Positions 43,801 through 55,657 of a DNA stretch of 64,000 nucleotides are shown here, piece after piece. Position numbers and translations under genes: made by a program. The DNA is taken from positions 10,194,501 to 10,258,500 of the forward strand of contig NC_069662.1 in assembly GCF_027244095.1 (NCBI RefSeq), read 5' to 3'. Within the stretch, counting starts at the first letter, position 1; every line of letters begins with the position of its first letter. The notes under the pieces were generated by a model that had not been told where the DNA came from, ran no database searches, and worked only from the letters and a program-made list of their open reading frames with translations. The stretch is from Hemicordylus capensis. Its lineage: Eukaryota; Chordata; Lepidosauria; Squamata; Cordylidae.

Positions 43801-46800
43801 GGCTCATGGTCTTTCATCTCCTTTCCAAGTGTACCTCAAATTCCCTCTGCATGAGATACTTGTGGCATCCTTATTTCATGTTGCCCCTTGAAAGAGAAAT
43901 GTCTGTTGAATCAACATCGCTTTTAAAAATGTGCTTCTAACATTCCATATATTTGGGAAAACTGACTCCTGCACTTAATGAAGACTCGAACAGTAATTAG
44001 CTTTCAGGTGATGTTTGGGACATGATCACACACATCAGCAACCCCATAATGCTTTCTTTGAGCATATCTCTCTTTTCTCCTTATTTTCTTTAACCCACTC
44101 TTCCTTTCTTTCATTATTTTCTTTAGCTCACATATAGTTCTGCTCCAGAAACAAACAAAGCCCAAACTGTTTTCTTCCAGTGGATGTTTCCAAATACAGG
44201 CAGTCAATATAGAGGGATCCTTCAGTTACTGCTACACTTCAGGTGGACATGGATTGGGGTGGTATATTTCGGTGTTATCAGTACAGAGATGTTTGTACAG
44301 AACATGCTTCTGATGTTTTCCCAGAGTGGCATCTGCTTTGACTTTATTAAAAAATTACCAGGAATAACATTTTACAATGACTACACTAACATGGTGGCAG
44401 AGGGAACTGAAATATTATATATTGTCATGGAAAGCAAAGCCAATACAGTAGTCTTACATGGCGAAATGCATACTATGATTTATTTGAGACATGTTTTTCA
44501 GTTGTTGGCATTTGAAGGCCTACAGTGGAATAAAAAAGGTAAAGTCTGGATTATGACAACTGAGATGGATTTCACATCGCTTCCCTTTCAAAGAGGATTT
44601 GATCTAGACTTCCTCCATGGTGCTTTATCCTTTGCAATTCACTCAGAGGACATATTAGGATTCCAGACCTTTCTACAGATGAGAACCCCTGCCAAAGAAA
44701 TAGGAGATGGCTTTCTCAAGGATTTCTGGGAACAGGCATTTAATTGTGTGTTCCCCAGCTCAGAGGCAGATGAGAAGACTGAAGAAGTCTGCACTGGGGA
44801 GGAGAAACTGGAGACTCTCCCCAGGTCTGTATTTGAAATGCGCATGACTGGCCACAGTTATAGCCTCTACAATGCTGTTTATGCTGTGGCACATGCTTTG
44901 CATGCCATGCATTCATCCATGTCTAAGCACAGAACAGTGATTCATGGAGGGGGATGGAGACTTTGGAATTTTCATCCATGGCAGGTAACCTATTGAGTGC
45001 AGAGATAAGGTCCACAAAAAATCTTTGGGTGACCACCAAGAAAACTCCGTTCCCCCTCCCCCCCCCAATCTGGGGATTTAGCATCTAAATGCCTATTCAC
45101 TGGAGCTCCAGAATAGACTGATTATCAGGATTATGCCTAATCATTATAATTCATCACATGTCTCGGAGTACAATATGTAGATAATGGGGATGTGCATGAA
45201 TTGATTTTTTTTTTTCATTTTGATTTATACCCAAATTGAATCACCCCCAATTTGTTTTGAGTCCAAATCTGCCCCCGAATCACTCCAGATTTGATTTGTA
45301 CCTGAATTTTCTGAATCCAAATCGGAATCAATTCAGAAAAAAGGGTCCCAAGTCTAAAAGAATGGGGTGGGTGGTAGTGCGCAATGGGTGGAAGCTCTCA
45401 CAGAAATTTCAAAGAAATTGGGGAAAGGGGTGATTTCAAAAGAATTTTTGAATTGGCATGTCTTTAAGCTTTTTCCCATAGGGAATAATGGGAATTTCAG
45501 CAGCCCAATAACTCCACTTGGGAGTTATTTGCCACCAGGGTGGCAAAGAGTGAGTGGTGGTGCAGTGCACATAGGGTGCCAACCACCCCCAAAGCCACAA
45601 GCCCATGGGGCACTGGGTTTTGTTGTTTCTGAGGTGTACTGAGAGTAGATTTTCTGGTAGCAAATAAGAGTGGATTCAATTGAATGTTACTGGTGTCTAT
45701 CTTATGTTTGGTTTTTTAGATTAGGAGCCCTTTGGGTATAGGGAGCCATTTTATTTATTTATTTATATCTTGGTAAACCACTTTGGAAACCTTTTTTTGA
45801 AAAGCGGTATATAAATACTCATGATATTTGTATATAAATATTCATCATATTCATAGTATATGCAGAACTTACACATTTGAATCTTCTTTCCTTCCTTTCA
45901 CTCTCTCTCAGAGTTAACAGACCACATAGTAAAGGAATGTTCCCCCAATTCAAAAAATATGCCAAAAACTGCAGAACATTGACTGACATACTAATGCTAC
46001 ACTTGTGCAATGACATTGTTCGAAGGTAGGGCTGTTGTTTTCAAGAGGCCAATTACAAAAATTCACCTATGATGTACACAGCATTAGTGAAACTTTATTC
46101 TTGTATAGGTGCAGCATTAGGCTGTTGGCCACTCTTTCTCTCACCACTTTCTGTTTTAGATTATAAAGTGCCTTATTTTTTTCCTATGAGGCTCTGGAAT
46201 AAGCCATGTATTTTGATGGCACTGCACACCACCACCACCACCACAACCATCATCATCTTTATGTGCTTAATTAGTATCATTGTTACAGCAGATTTTAGCT
46301 TGCATCAAGTTTTTAAACGTACCACATGAGTCATAGATAGACAGCAAGTGTGATAGGTTATCATAAAAATCCATGTTTGCTGATTTTTGTAGATCCTTCT
46401 CATTTTTGTTTGTTTGTTTCTAGCTCTTTCACTTGTTGAGAAGAGTCTCGTTTAACAATAGTGCTGGGGAAATGGTTTCTTTTGACCAAGATGGGGCATT
46501 GGTAGGTGGATTCGATATTATCAACTGGATCACTTTCCCAAACAAGTCCTTCCTTAGAGTCAAAGTGGGAAGGACAGACCCACATACTCCCCCAGACAAA
46601 GCGGTCACCATTTCTGAGGATACCATTGTGTGGCTCAGCAGGTTTAACCAGGTAGGTCTAAGGACATTTTGCAATATTAAAATTTCCCTAATGTTCAAAA
46701 TGTTATTTGGTATCCAGGCTAATTCTGTTGTTAAATTCTGTAATGATCCATTACAAATTATGAATTTGAACATAAGAAGAGTCCTCCTTGAATTAGGTCA

Positions 46801-47671
46801 AGGCCTGTCTAGCAGCCTGTTTCCCACAGTGGCCAACCAGATGGCTCTGCCAAGCCCCAAAGTGGGAGATGGAGGTACTCCTCCCACCATATTTTCCCTG
46901 TCAAAAGAGCTTGCCCTGCTTGTGATGCACCCCAGTATTCTGGAATTGGAATCTAAGGAAAAATCCTTCCCTCATTCCTCCAACCCATTCTCTTCCATGG
47001 CTGTGGCTCTAGCTACAATGGCACTGCTAGGGAAAATGTCCCTTCCTCTCTCTCCCTGTCTGGCTTTAGAAGTGGTTAAATGCAGTGTTGCAGGAAACTA
47101 TATTTCTCAGTATCTAAGGCAGAGGGTTCGTGTCATTTGGTTACCACCCCACTGCACTTCACAAACCCTTAGAAGATAAAACACCAATCTTGCCCAAGTT
47201 CCCATGTTCTAAAGGTCACCCCATCTGTATCTAGCAGATCCTCCCCATCACTGGTGGTCATTGTCCATTCTTTGCCCCATGGTTCCATTCTAACTGAAAT
47301 AAGAACTCACGAGTCTCATTGAAATTCTCACTTCTCACTGCCCAAGGATGGTTTGAGTGCCTTGGGGGATTGGTGGTAGATAATGGCAGTAGGGATGTGC
47401 GAACGGATTTGGTATCAAACACATTTGACATTGAACAGGGCTGGTTTGGTGGTTCAATATTACCTGGCCATGCAGAAGCCCATTAGGCATACACGGCAGC
47501 CTCTAAAATAGCCACCATGGAGGTGAGGCCCAGAATGGGCCGAAGACTGCCCGAACCAGGCTATCTGGGAGGCTGGAGGGGAGAGGGGGAACCTTTGGAG
47601 ACACACACACACATGGATGCACAGAAGCCTCCAGAACAGGAGGCAGTGAGTTATATTTCTTTTAAAAAATG

Positions 47672-47708
<37 letters not shown>

Positions 47709-50544
47709 GTGAATCCCCCGAGCCTGAATTGAACCAGGTGGTGTTTGGGGGTACACAAAACTGAACCTGCCTGGTTCAGTTTGAGTCCAGTCCGGACTCA
47801 AACCAAACTGGGCAACCTGGTTTTGTGCACACCCCTAAACGGCAGTTGCCACTGCCGCTTTTTCAGTGATGTGGCTTCTTCCCTTGACTGAGGACAGTCT
47901 GGGACTTCAGCTATCCATTCAGCTTATGCAGGATCTTGATTTACTGCAGCTCCTACAGCTGCTGTGCCAAACAAAATGCTAGCCAGTTGTGGTGTTTGTG
48001 GTTCAAAGCTGACTGCAGCAATTTCTGCTCCACGATGAAGCCTACACATTCCACATAACTTTCACATCCTCAGGTAGGGGTAATAAGGTTGTAATCTACT
48101 GCCAGCATACCTATGCCCCAGCCTTGACTGTGTCCAGCTTCCGATAAGTCAGAGTATAAGTATGCTATACTTATGCTATTGTTAACTGCCCAGAGATGAA
48201 AGTTTGGGGCGGTGTACAAATTTGCTAAATAAATAATAAATATGCTGTATGGGTACTCACAGCTCCATTGTTTGATGCATAAATTCCCAAAATACGTATA
48301 TCTTCTGAATGTTAAAGCAGTCTCTTCATCCATTTTCGACAGACACTGCCTCTTTCATTGTGTAATGACAATTGCCATCCAGGTTACAGAAAAGCAAAGA
48401 AGGAAGGGAAGCCATTTTGTTGCTTTGATTGCCTTCCATGTCCAGAAGGGAAGATTTCAAACCAGAAGGGTAAGAGATATCAAGGCTGTTGGCTGTGACC
48501 CAAGTTTTAGACTTATACTTGCTTCATTAATCTGACAAAAGCTATCCACAAATCAGCAGAAGCTGTGGTTACCTATAAGAAGACATAAAACTGATTATCC
48601 AGGAATCATGTGTGCAGCTGAATATAGGATTTCACTTGACTGAAAGAAATAACTATTAACAGCAGCTGGTATCTCAATTACTCATATAAATTTAATTAAT
48701 GGGGCTACTCATGACTAATGTTATATCATGGCTGGGTATTTAAGAGAACATCTTCTTTGCCATGAGCCCCACCTCCTGTTATGATCATCTGGAGAGGTTT
48801 GTCTGAAGTTGCCTCCAACCCGTCTGGCAGCTACTCAGGAACGGCCTTCACCATTGTTGCCCCTGGACTTTGGAATGCACTCCCTTTTGAGATAAGAGCC
48901 TCCTCATCTTTGGCAACTTTTAAAAAGGCACTGAAGACACAATTATTCCTCCAGGCTTTTAATTAGATTTATAGGTTTGTTTAAAAAAAATTAATGCTGG
49001 GTTTAAAATATTTTTAACTTTTAAATGATTTTAATTGTTAAATGATTTGATGTTTTAAATGATTTTAATTGTAAACCACCCAGACACAGGTTTTGGGTGG
49101 TATATAAATATTTTTAATAATAATAATAATAATAAATTATATAGTCTAGTTGTCAGCCACCATATCCAGGCAAGATGGAGGCAATGACCTCTCCTTTCTT
49201 CTGATGTACAGTTCTTGGGTAGATTTTTTTCATCACAGGACAGGATGAACCTTGGACCATTTTCCTACAAGTATAATTTAAGAGAGGGATGCAAACACCT
49301 TGTTAACATTTGGACCTTCATTCAATGTTTTCTAATACTGAATTTTGATTACATATATGATTTTTAAATTAAGCATCCAAGTATATTTAAAATTATTCAG
49401 GATTGGTTATTGCCAAAGGCATCAAGGACAGGATGACTGTATTAGTTTTTATCTGTTAACTGGTTTATGGGTTGCTTAAGCATGATTTTGATTAGGTTTC
49501 ACTTACTGGGGGTATTCGACTGTTTTTTTTTTAAATGTCTGTTACAGTTACTTGCCCTGTCACAAGAAAAGCATAATACATGGTGTTTTTGTTCCAAACT
49601 AAAATAGATAAAATGTTTGGATTTGCACATTTTCTTTTCCAGACATGGATGACTGTGTTCAGTGTTCAGAAGATCATTATCCAACACATGATCGGGATTT
49701 ATGCATTCCAAAAGTCATAAATTCCTTGACTTATGAAGAACCGTTGGGCATCGGTTTGGCAATTTTTGCTCTTTCCTTGTCTTGCATCACAGTTTTTGTA
49801 CTTGGAACTTTCATGAAGTATCATAACACACCCATTGTCAAAGCCAACAACCGAAGTCTCTCCTACACTCTCCTCATCTCCCTCCTGCTCTCCTTCCTTT
49901 GTGTTTTCCTCTTCATTGGTCGACCTGCGGAGTTGACCTGTCTTCTTCGACAACCGGCCTTCAGCATCATTTTCTCGGTTGCTATTTCTTGCATGCTGGC
50001 CAAAACCATCACAGTGATTCTAGCTTTCATGGCCAAAGAGCCAGGGTCCAGCAGGAGAAAGTGGGTTGGGAAAAGACTCTCCATCTCCCTTGTCCTTTCC
50101 TGCTCTCATCTTCAAGCAGGCATTTGTGCAATATGGTTAGGAACCTCTCCTCCATTCCCGGATTTTGACATGCATTCGCTCACTGGAGAGATTATAGCAA
50201 AATGTAATGAAGGATCTGTCTTCATGTTTTATCTTGTTATGGGTTACATGGGATTTCTGTCCATCATCAGCTTCATTGTGGCTTTCCTTGCTCGGAAGTT
50301 ACCAGACAGCTTTAATGAAGCGAAGTTTATCACCTTCAGCATGTTGTTGTTCTGCAGTGTTTGGTTGTCTTTTGTTCCTACCTACTTGAGCACCAAAGGG
50401 AAATATATGGTGGCTGTGGAGATCTTCTCCATCTTAGCTTCTTGTACTGGGATACTGGCTTTTATCTTTTTCCCCAAATGCTACATCATTGTGCTGAGGC
50501 CTGAATTGAACAAAAAGGACCAGCTGGTGAAGAGAAAATATTAA
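40671..50544 (+). CDS. Vomeronasal type-2 receptor, gene E (complete, six exons)
   Basis: Predicted V2R of 873 aa. Exons: 40671-40885, 42030-42321, 44127-44984, 46424-46651, 48343-48469, 49643-50544. All AG/GT junctions are in phase and no stop interrupts the frame. The order is signal peptide, Venus-flytrap, cysteine-rich linker and seven helices. It belongs with A and F: it shares with F exon 3 motifs such as [14 protein letters not shown]-like and [10 protein letters not shown]-like stretches and an old repeat in intron 4. Its start codon lies only about 180 bp from the TATA-like motif, because E lacks the SINE that A and F carry there. An ATTAAA at about 50688 could serve for polyadenylation. 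Confidence 0.91.
40919..41343. mobile_element. GGCC-type MITE in gene E intron 1
   Basis: Starts GGCCGCATTCATATGTAA and ends TTATGTGTGAATGTGGCC, 18-bp inverted repeats. A related copy with CTCCCTCAACTCCAGTT inside lies in gene F intron 1. It begins 34 bp after exon 1. Confidence 0.7.
42030..42321 (+). CDS. V2R gene E exon 2
   Basis: 292 nt after ATTACAG. Reads [20 protein letters not shown], later [25 protein letters not shown] and ends NIYKLPQ before GTAAGT. Confidence 0.89.
42478..42740 (-). repeat. Interspersed repeat (LINE 3'-end-like), copy 3
   Basis: Contains CTTTTCAACCACAGTTCTCA, ACTAGACACCAGCATCAGTC and CACTGGAGGGATGC. Gene E intron 2. Confidence 0.5.
43098..43283 (+). mobile_element. 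tRNA-Ala-derived SINE
   Basis: GCAGCTCAGTAGCAGAGCAT starts the tRNA-like part, then GGTTCAATCCTTGG (B box), the body with GTCAGTGTAGACAATACTG and the end CAATTTCATGTG. No 5S module. Gene E intron 2. Confidence 0.68.
44127..44984 (+). CDS. V2R gene E exon 3
   Basis: 858 nt after TTCTTTAG, starting [20 protein letters not shown] and [20 protein letters not shown]. Contains [15 protein letters not shown] and [12 protein letters not shown]; ends HPWQ before GTAACC. One codon longer than in C and D, one shorter than in F. Confidence 0.91.
45183..45690. mobile_element. hAT-like MITE, long form, in gene E intron 3
   Basis: Begins ATGGGGATGTGCATGAATTG. Shares GGTAGTGCGCAATGGGTGG, CATAGGGAATAATGG and GTGCACATAGGGTGCCAACC with the 4549-5466 copy, but has one unit rather than two. 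Right end uncertain. Confidence 0.5.
46424..46651 (+). CDS. V2R gene E exon 4
   Basis: 228 nt after TTTCTAG. Reads [38 protein letters not shown] and ends LSRFNQ before GTAGGT. Downstream the frame stays open by chance into the intron repeat; the homologous donor marks the true end. Confidence 0.88.
46766..46990 (-). mobile_element. CR1-like 3' relic in gene E intron 4
   Basis: GAACATAAGAAGAGTCCTCC, CAGTGGCCAACCAGATGG and TATTCTGGAATTGGAATC. Aligns with the relic at 63721-63960 in gene F intron 4 at the same place, so it is older than the E/F duplication. Confidence 0.65.
47390..47837 (+). mobile_element. hAT MITE with 8-bp target duplication
   Basis: Starts TAGGGATGTGCGAACGG and ends TTTTGTGCACACCCCTA. 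AATGGCAG (47382-47389) and AACGGCAG (47838-47845) flank it, an 8-bp duplication with one change. 448 bp; holds a (TATC)9 run. Gene E intron 4. Confidence 0.82.
47673..47708 (+). repeat. (TATC)9 microsatellite
   Basis: Pure tetramer run inside the hAT MITE. Confidence 0.9.
48170..48241 (+). mobile_element. L2-like LINE 3' tail, short
   Basis: GTTAACTGCCCAGAGATG, GGGGCGGTGTACAAATTTG and (AATAAATA)n, ending about 100 bp upstream of gene E exon 5. Confidence 0.55.
48343..48469 (+). CDS. V2R gene E exon 5
   Basis: 127 nt after TTCGACAG. Reads [20 protein letters not shown] and later [19 protein letters not shown] before GTAAGA. Cysteine-rich linker module. Confidence 0.88.
48715..49140 (+). mobile_element. 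L2-like LINE C-terminal and 3' fragment
   Basis: Encodes [20 protein letters not shown] and [17 protein letters not shown], the conserved last residues of L2-type ORF2. Then come the TTGTAAACCACCCAGACAC tail and (AAT)n. Gene E intron 5. Confidence 0.72.
49643..50544 (+). CDS. V2R gene E exon 6 (seven-helix domain)
   Basis: 902 nt from [19 protein letters not shown] to TAA. Helices include [20 protein letters not shown] (TM1), [19 protein letters not shown] (TM2) and [19 protein letters not shown] (TM6). Ends [15 protein letters not shown] then a Lys-rich tail. Confidence 0.91.
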
Positions 50545-50711
50545 AAGATGTTTGGATGTCTTCCGCTAAGAACTGTGTACTACACCACTGTGCATTCAAC
50601 ATAATTTCTCTAATCAGTGGTGCTAGCCTTATTACTAAGACGTGTGAATTGGCCTACCTTATGTAGTAGATGCTATGTCTACATGAAATTAAAAACAAAT
50701 AAGAAGCATTT

Positions 50712-50714
50712 ATT

Positions 50715-50746
<32 letters not shown>

Positions 50747-50747
50747 C
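50712..50747 (+). repeat. (GTT)n microsatellite
   Basis: About twelve TTG/GTT units, 170 bp after the gene E stop, so perhaps in its 3' UTR. Confidence 0.85.
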
Positions 50748-51215
50748 ACATTATTATGAACATGGTTTTATCTGCTTTGGGTGGTTTCACAAAAACCTGC
50801 ATTGGAACTTCCTTCCAGAATCGAAAGATTTTTACTGAGCCAGGGCCACTTGCAAAATTTGGGGAAATGAGATCACATGTAAAGGAACTCATTGAACATT
50901 CCTTTTCAGAGTATCCAGAAAATATTGGAGCCTCTTTGAAGCACTGGTTTTCAGGGCTGTGTTTGCTCAGTCCTCTCTGCAAGCATTTGAACAGTGGCAT
51001 TAGATTTTTCAAGTACCCACAAAGCTAATATTAATTGCATGACTGTCCCCAATGAGTTGTGTGGGCTCCTCATCAACTTTAAGAACCAGACTCTAAACAC
51101 AGTATATATGTCCTTTGTTGTGGTTGGGGGGTTCACAATGAAAAAAGTAAAACCACATAAAACTCATTAATTTTTTTAAAATATTATTCAAAGCCAAGTT
51201 GACAAAGTGGGTCTT

Positions 51216-52425
51216 TATGAACATAAGAACATAAGAAAAGCCCTGCTGGATCAGGCCCAAAGCCCCAGCATTCTGTTACACACAGTGGCCCACCAGATGC
51301 CACTGGAAGCCTACAGGCAGGAGTTGAGGGCATGCACTCTCTCCTGCTGTTACTCCCCTGAAACTGGTACTCAGAGGCATCCTGCCTTTCAGGGTGGAGG
51401 TGGCCTATAGCCCTCTGACTAGTAGCCATTGATAGACCTATCCTCCATGAAGTTATCCAAACCCCTCTTAAAGCCAGGTTGTTGGCTGTCACCACATCCT
51501 GTGGCAGAGAATTCCACAAGTTGATTATGTGTTGTGTGAAAAAATATTTCCGTTTGCTGGTCCTAAATTTCCTGGCAGTCAATTTCATGGGATGACCCCT
51601 AGTGTTGTGAGAGAGGAAGAATTTCTCTCTAATCACTTCATCCACTCCATGCATGATTTTATAGACCTCTATCATGTCTCCTTGCAGTCGTCTTTTTTCT
51701 AAACTAAATAGCCCCAGGTGTTGTAGTCTTGCCTCATAAGAAAGGTGCTCTAGGCCCCTGATCATCTTGGTTGCCCTCTTCTGCATCTTTTCCAGTTTTA
51801 CAATGTCCTGTTTTAGATGTGGTGACCAGAATTGTACACAGTATTCCAGGTGTGGCCACACCATCATTTTGTGTAAGGGCATTATAATATTAGCAGTTTT
51901 ATTTTCAATCCCCTTCCTAATGATCCCTAGCATGGAATTGGAGCATGGAATTGGCCTTTTTCACAGCTGCTGCACATTGAGTTGACACTTTCAACGAGCT
52001 GTCCACCATGACCCCAAGATCCCTCTCCTGGTCAGTCACCGAGAGTTCAAATCCCATCAATGTATACTTGAAGCTTGGGTTTTTCATCCCAATGTGCATC
52101 ACTTTACACTTGCACATTTCCACATTTCCCATTTTGTTGCCCACTCCCCCAGTTTGGAGAGATCCTTTTGGAGCTCCTCACAATCTGTTTTGGATTTCAC
52201 TATCTGATAGAGTTTGGTATCGTCTGCAGATTTGGCCACCTTGCTGCTTACCCCTACTTCTAGATCATTTATGAATAAATTAAAAAGCACTGGTCCCAGG
52301 ACAGATACCTGGGGGACCCCACTTCTTACTTCCCTCCATTATGAAAACTCTCCATTTATACCTACACTCTGTTTCCTGTCCTTCAACCAGTTAGCAATCA
52401 ACAAATGTACTTTCCCCCTTATTAT
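51216..52425 (-). mobile_element. CR1-clade LINE, 3' part of ORF2 and 3' end
   Basis: Read on the minus strand it encodes WLKDRKQSVGINGEF and LFNLFINDLEVGVSSKV, then a reverse transcriptase active-site box SADDTKLYQ (usually FADD, so altered). KVMHIG, QERDLGVMVDSSLKVS and LEYCVQFWSPHLKQDIVKLE lead to the C-terminus LWNSLPQDVV. The 3' end is TTCTTATGTTCTTATGTTC. The frame is broken in several places. About 1.2 kb of a 5'-truncated copy. Confidence 0.82.
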
Positions 52426-52603
52426 AACAGGCATGGGGCAGGGAGCGATTCCCTTAAAAATCAGGTAAGGACTGCTTACCTGCTTTCCCCCACCATGCCA
52501 CTTTTCCTTACTTACTTGACCCTGCCCTGCTGCTTTTCCAATGGCAGTGCCCAATCTCCAAATGGCCATCTGGGGCTACAGCACTGTTCCCTGCCTGCAG
52601 CAT

Positions 52604-52875
52604 GTACTACTACTACTACTACCATGAATATTTATATTCTGCTCTTCAACCAAAGTTCTCAAAGCGGTTTCCATAGAAAAAGAAACAATACATACATAAA
52701 TAAGGTTGTCCCCTGTACCCAAAGAGCTCACAATCTAAAAAGAAACATAAGATAGACACCAGCAACAGCCACTGGAGGGATGCTGTGCTGGGGCTGGATA
52801 GGGCCAGTTGCTCTCCCCCTGTTAAATATAAGAGAATCACCACTTTAAAGGCTGTCTCTTTGCTCAGTTAGCCTC
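52604..52875 (-). repeat. Interspersed repeat (LINE 3'-end-like), copy 4
   Basis: CTCTTCAACCAAAGTTCTCA, AGATAGACACCAGCAACAGC, CACTGGAGGGATGCTGTGCT and CCAGTTGCTCTCCCCCTG. Preceded by a (CTA)n run. Confidence 0.55.
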
Positions 52876-53596
52876 AGCACACACAAGGCCTGTGCACATC
52901 TGTACCGGCCATGTGCATGGAGGCTGCAGGGAATAGTGTTTAGATAGCAGGAATTGCTGGCAGAAAAGTGGTGGAGAGGGGAAAAGCAGGTAAGGAGCTC
53001 CTTACCTGCTTTTTAAGGGTAAATATCCTACTCCCTGCCCCAATGGCGGGTGCACAAATGGCTCGCACACATTCTTAATTGCAATAGTCCACCTGGTTAC
53101 CATTGATTTACCATGTACAATTATTGTTCTGGCTAGGAACCATGGACCGACCGTTCTATGGTTGCCAGTATATTCAGTCTTGTTTTATACCAAGGATGCC
53201 CAGTTACAGCGTTCTGGGTTTTCTGGACTACATCATCCCCAGCCACAGTAGTCAATAATCAGGGAATAGCCGGACCTGTGGTCAAACATCTGACTGCAGG
53301 AGGGCAGAAGAAGTGCAGCCTTGCTTAATAGTGTATATTCCTAGACTCCTATCAGCCAAATTAGTCAATCAACATAATGATGAGCAAACTCCTCCAGACT
53401 CTGCTTGGACTGGAAGTGGCCATTTAAAGTCGAGGTAGAGAACATTCCAAATTTGGGACTTTTCCTGAGAGTTTGAATTTGTTCTATTATTATTATCTTG
53501 TTTAAGCAGTCAGACAGGTGTTATTGACTGGTTTGTTTTATCCAGACATCGAGTCCTTCCCAAGGACCTGGGATGGCTGAATTTTATTATGAATGT

Positions 53597-53917
53597 GGTT
53601 AGGAACATAAGAACATAGGAAACTGCCATATACTGAGTCGGACCATTGGCCTATCTAGTTCAGTATTGTCTTTACAGACTGGCAGCGGCTTCTCCAAGGT
53701 TGCAGGCAGGAATCTCTCTCAGCCCTATCTTGGAGATGCTGCCAGGGAGGGAACTTGGAACCTTCTGCTCTTCCCAGAGCGGCTTCATCCCCTGAGGGGA
53801 ATATCTTGCAGTGCTCACACATCAAGTCTCCCATTCATATGCAACCAGAGCAGACCCTGCTTAGATATGGGGACAAGTCATGCTTGCTACCACAAGACCA
53901 GCTCTCCTCTCCTGTTG
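53597..53917 (-). mobile_element. 5S/tRNA-Ala composite SINE, near full length
   Basis: From the 3' end AGGAACATAAGAACATAGGA through the body and shortened tRNA-Ala module (CCCAGAGCGGCTTCATCCCC). The 5S-derived head follows (GCAGACCCTGCTTAG, GCTTGCTACCACAAGACCAG). Confidence 0.78.
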
Positions 53918-53924
53918 CTATTAT

Positions 53925-55140
53925 TATAGATATCGTCACAGAATAGAGGCTGTTCCCAGTAAAGTTGCTTTTCGTAATTGGCTGATTGTGATTTCTGTGG
54001 CCCCTACTCTTGACTACAGTTATGTCAGGTGATGTTTTGTCTGTTTGTAGTCGGAAGTCCCATAATATTTTTGCATCTTCATTTTCTACCACTTTTTTCA
54101 ATTTGATGGTCGCACCAATTTTTGGCTACAGGTAGCTTGTATTTTTTGCAGATGTTCCAGTGTATCATCCCTGCTACCTTGTCATGCCTTTGTTTGTAGT
54201 CAGTCTGTGCGATCTTTTGACAACTGCTGATTAAGTGGTCCACTGTTTCATCTCATCTGCTTCTTTACAAAGGTGGCACTTGCTGATTTTTTGTTGATTT
54301 TTTTGTTGATTTTTTGACTTTTGTTCTTATTGCATTTGTTCTTAGTGCCTGTTCTTGTGCAGCCAATATTAGACCCTTTCTTCAAGTTGCCATTCTTAAG
54401 CCATTGCCAGGTCTTGGTGATGTCTGATTTTCCACTTATATTGTGCAAATATTGACCATGCAGTGGCTTATTTCTCCATTTTTCTGCTCGGTTCTTGACT
54501 TGTTCTTTCTTGTAGGCCTGCTTTGTTTCACTGGTGTTGAATAGTTTCTCATTCTTGGCCATTTGAAGTGCATCTTCTTCACTGTCCCTTATATATTCTT
54601 CAAGGCCTCTTTTCTCCTCCTCTACTGTTTGATGGACTTGCAGCATTCCTCTTCCACCTGAGCTGCGAGGGAGGTATAGCCTATCAACATCACTGCGGGA
54701 GTGCAGAGCATGATTGATGGCCATGATTTTCCTGGTCTTACGATCTAGCGTCTCTAGCTCTGCCTGGGTCCAGTCTATTATTCCTGCAGTGTATCTGATA
54801 ACAGGTATAGCCCAGGTGTTTATGGCTTGTATGGTGTAACCGCCATTGAGTTTGGACTTGAGGATTTTTCTAACTCTCCTGATGTATTCACTTCCAAATT
54901 TTCTTTTAACTTCAGTGTGTGCAATGTTATCAGCCTGGAGAATGCCCAAGTATTTGTAATGTTCTTTCTCTTCCAGTTTCTTGATGTTGCTTCCATTGGG
55001 CAGTTCTATTCCTCCTGTTTTTGTTATTTTTCCTCTGTTATTTTGTTATTTTGTTATTTTTCCTCTTCCTCTATTATTATTGTTGTTGTTGTTGTTGCTA
55101 CCATTATTTATCATTTTGATTTTGCCTCTTATTTTGGTGC
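53925..55140 (-). mobile_element. R4/Dong-type non-LTR retrotransposon, C-terminal part
   Basis: Minus strand encodes EEKEHYKYLGILQADNIAHT, INTWAIPVIRYTAGIIDWTQ, ETLDRKTRKIMAINHALH, DVDRLYLPRSSGGRGMLQVH and HGQYLHNISGKSD, a 230-codon open stretch. A CHLCKEADE zinc-knuckle remnant follows, with decayed endonuclease-region residues (QTDYKQRHDKVAG-like across frame changes). These fit the thumb, CCHC and restriction-like endonuclease end of R2/R4-group elements. The clade assignment is from memory of family sequence. Confidence 0.72.
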
Positions 55141-55657
55141 ATGGGCTGAGGTGGCCCTTCCATAGGGAAGGGTGAGGCAGTTGCCTCTAGCATGGGTTTG
55201 GGTTCATGTCATGGTAGATGACACGTTAAGCTTGATTTTTTCACCTTGAGAATTTCTGATAAATAGGACCTTCTCACCTGAGAAGTGGTACCCTCTCTGA
55301 CCTGTTTCACTTGACACAATCTCCCCCTTTCCCCAATGGAATTACAGGGATAAGGGGTTTTGCCAGTCTAGTTTATAGGAAATATCTCTTCCCTAAAAGG
55401 CATTAGCTGATCAGCAATGCTCTCATTTGTGGAGAATGAAACACCCCTGCTGCCACTGCTTGGTTTGATGGCATAGTTTGAGAGTGGTTGTGTGCCACTG
55501 ACACTGACTCTGCCCCGTCTTAGCATCATGGCCTGAGAATGCCGAACACCCAATTGATCAACTGGTTCATCTGTGGGAGATTCTTGCTTTCTTCCTGACT
55601 ACAGAGAACTAGAGTGGACTTCTTCTCTGCCCAGAGTGGATGTGGTGAACATTTTTA

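Noticed and set aside
46424-47179. 248-codon reading frame
   Set aside because: It is V2R exon 4 reading on by chance through its donor into an intronic repeat; homologous genes splice at 46651.
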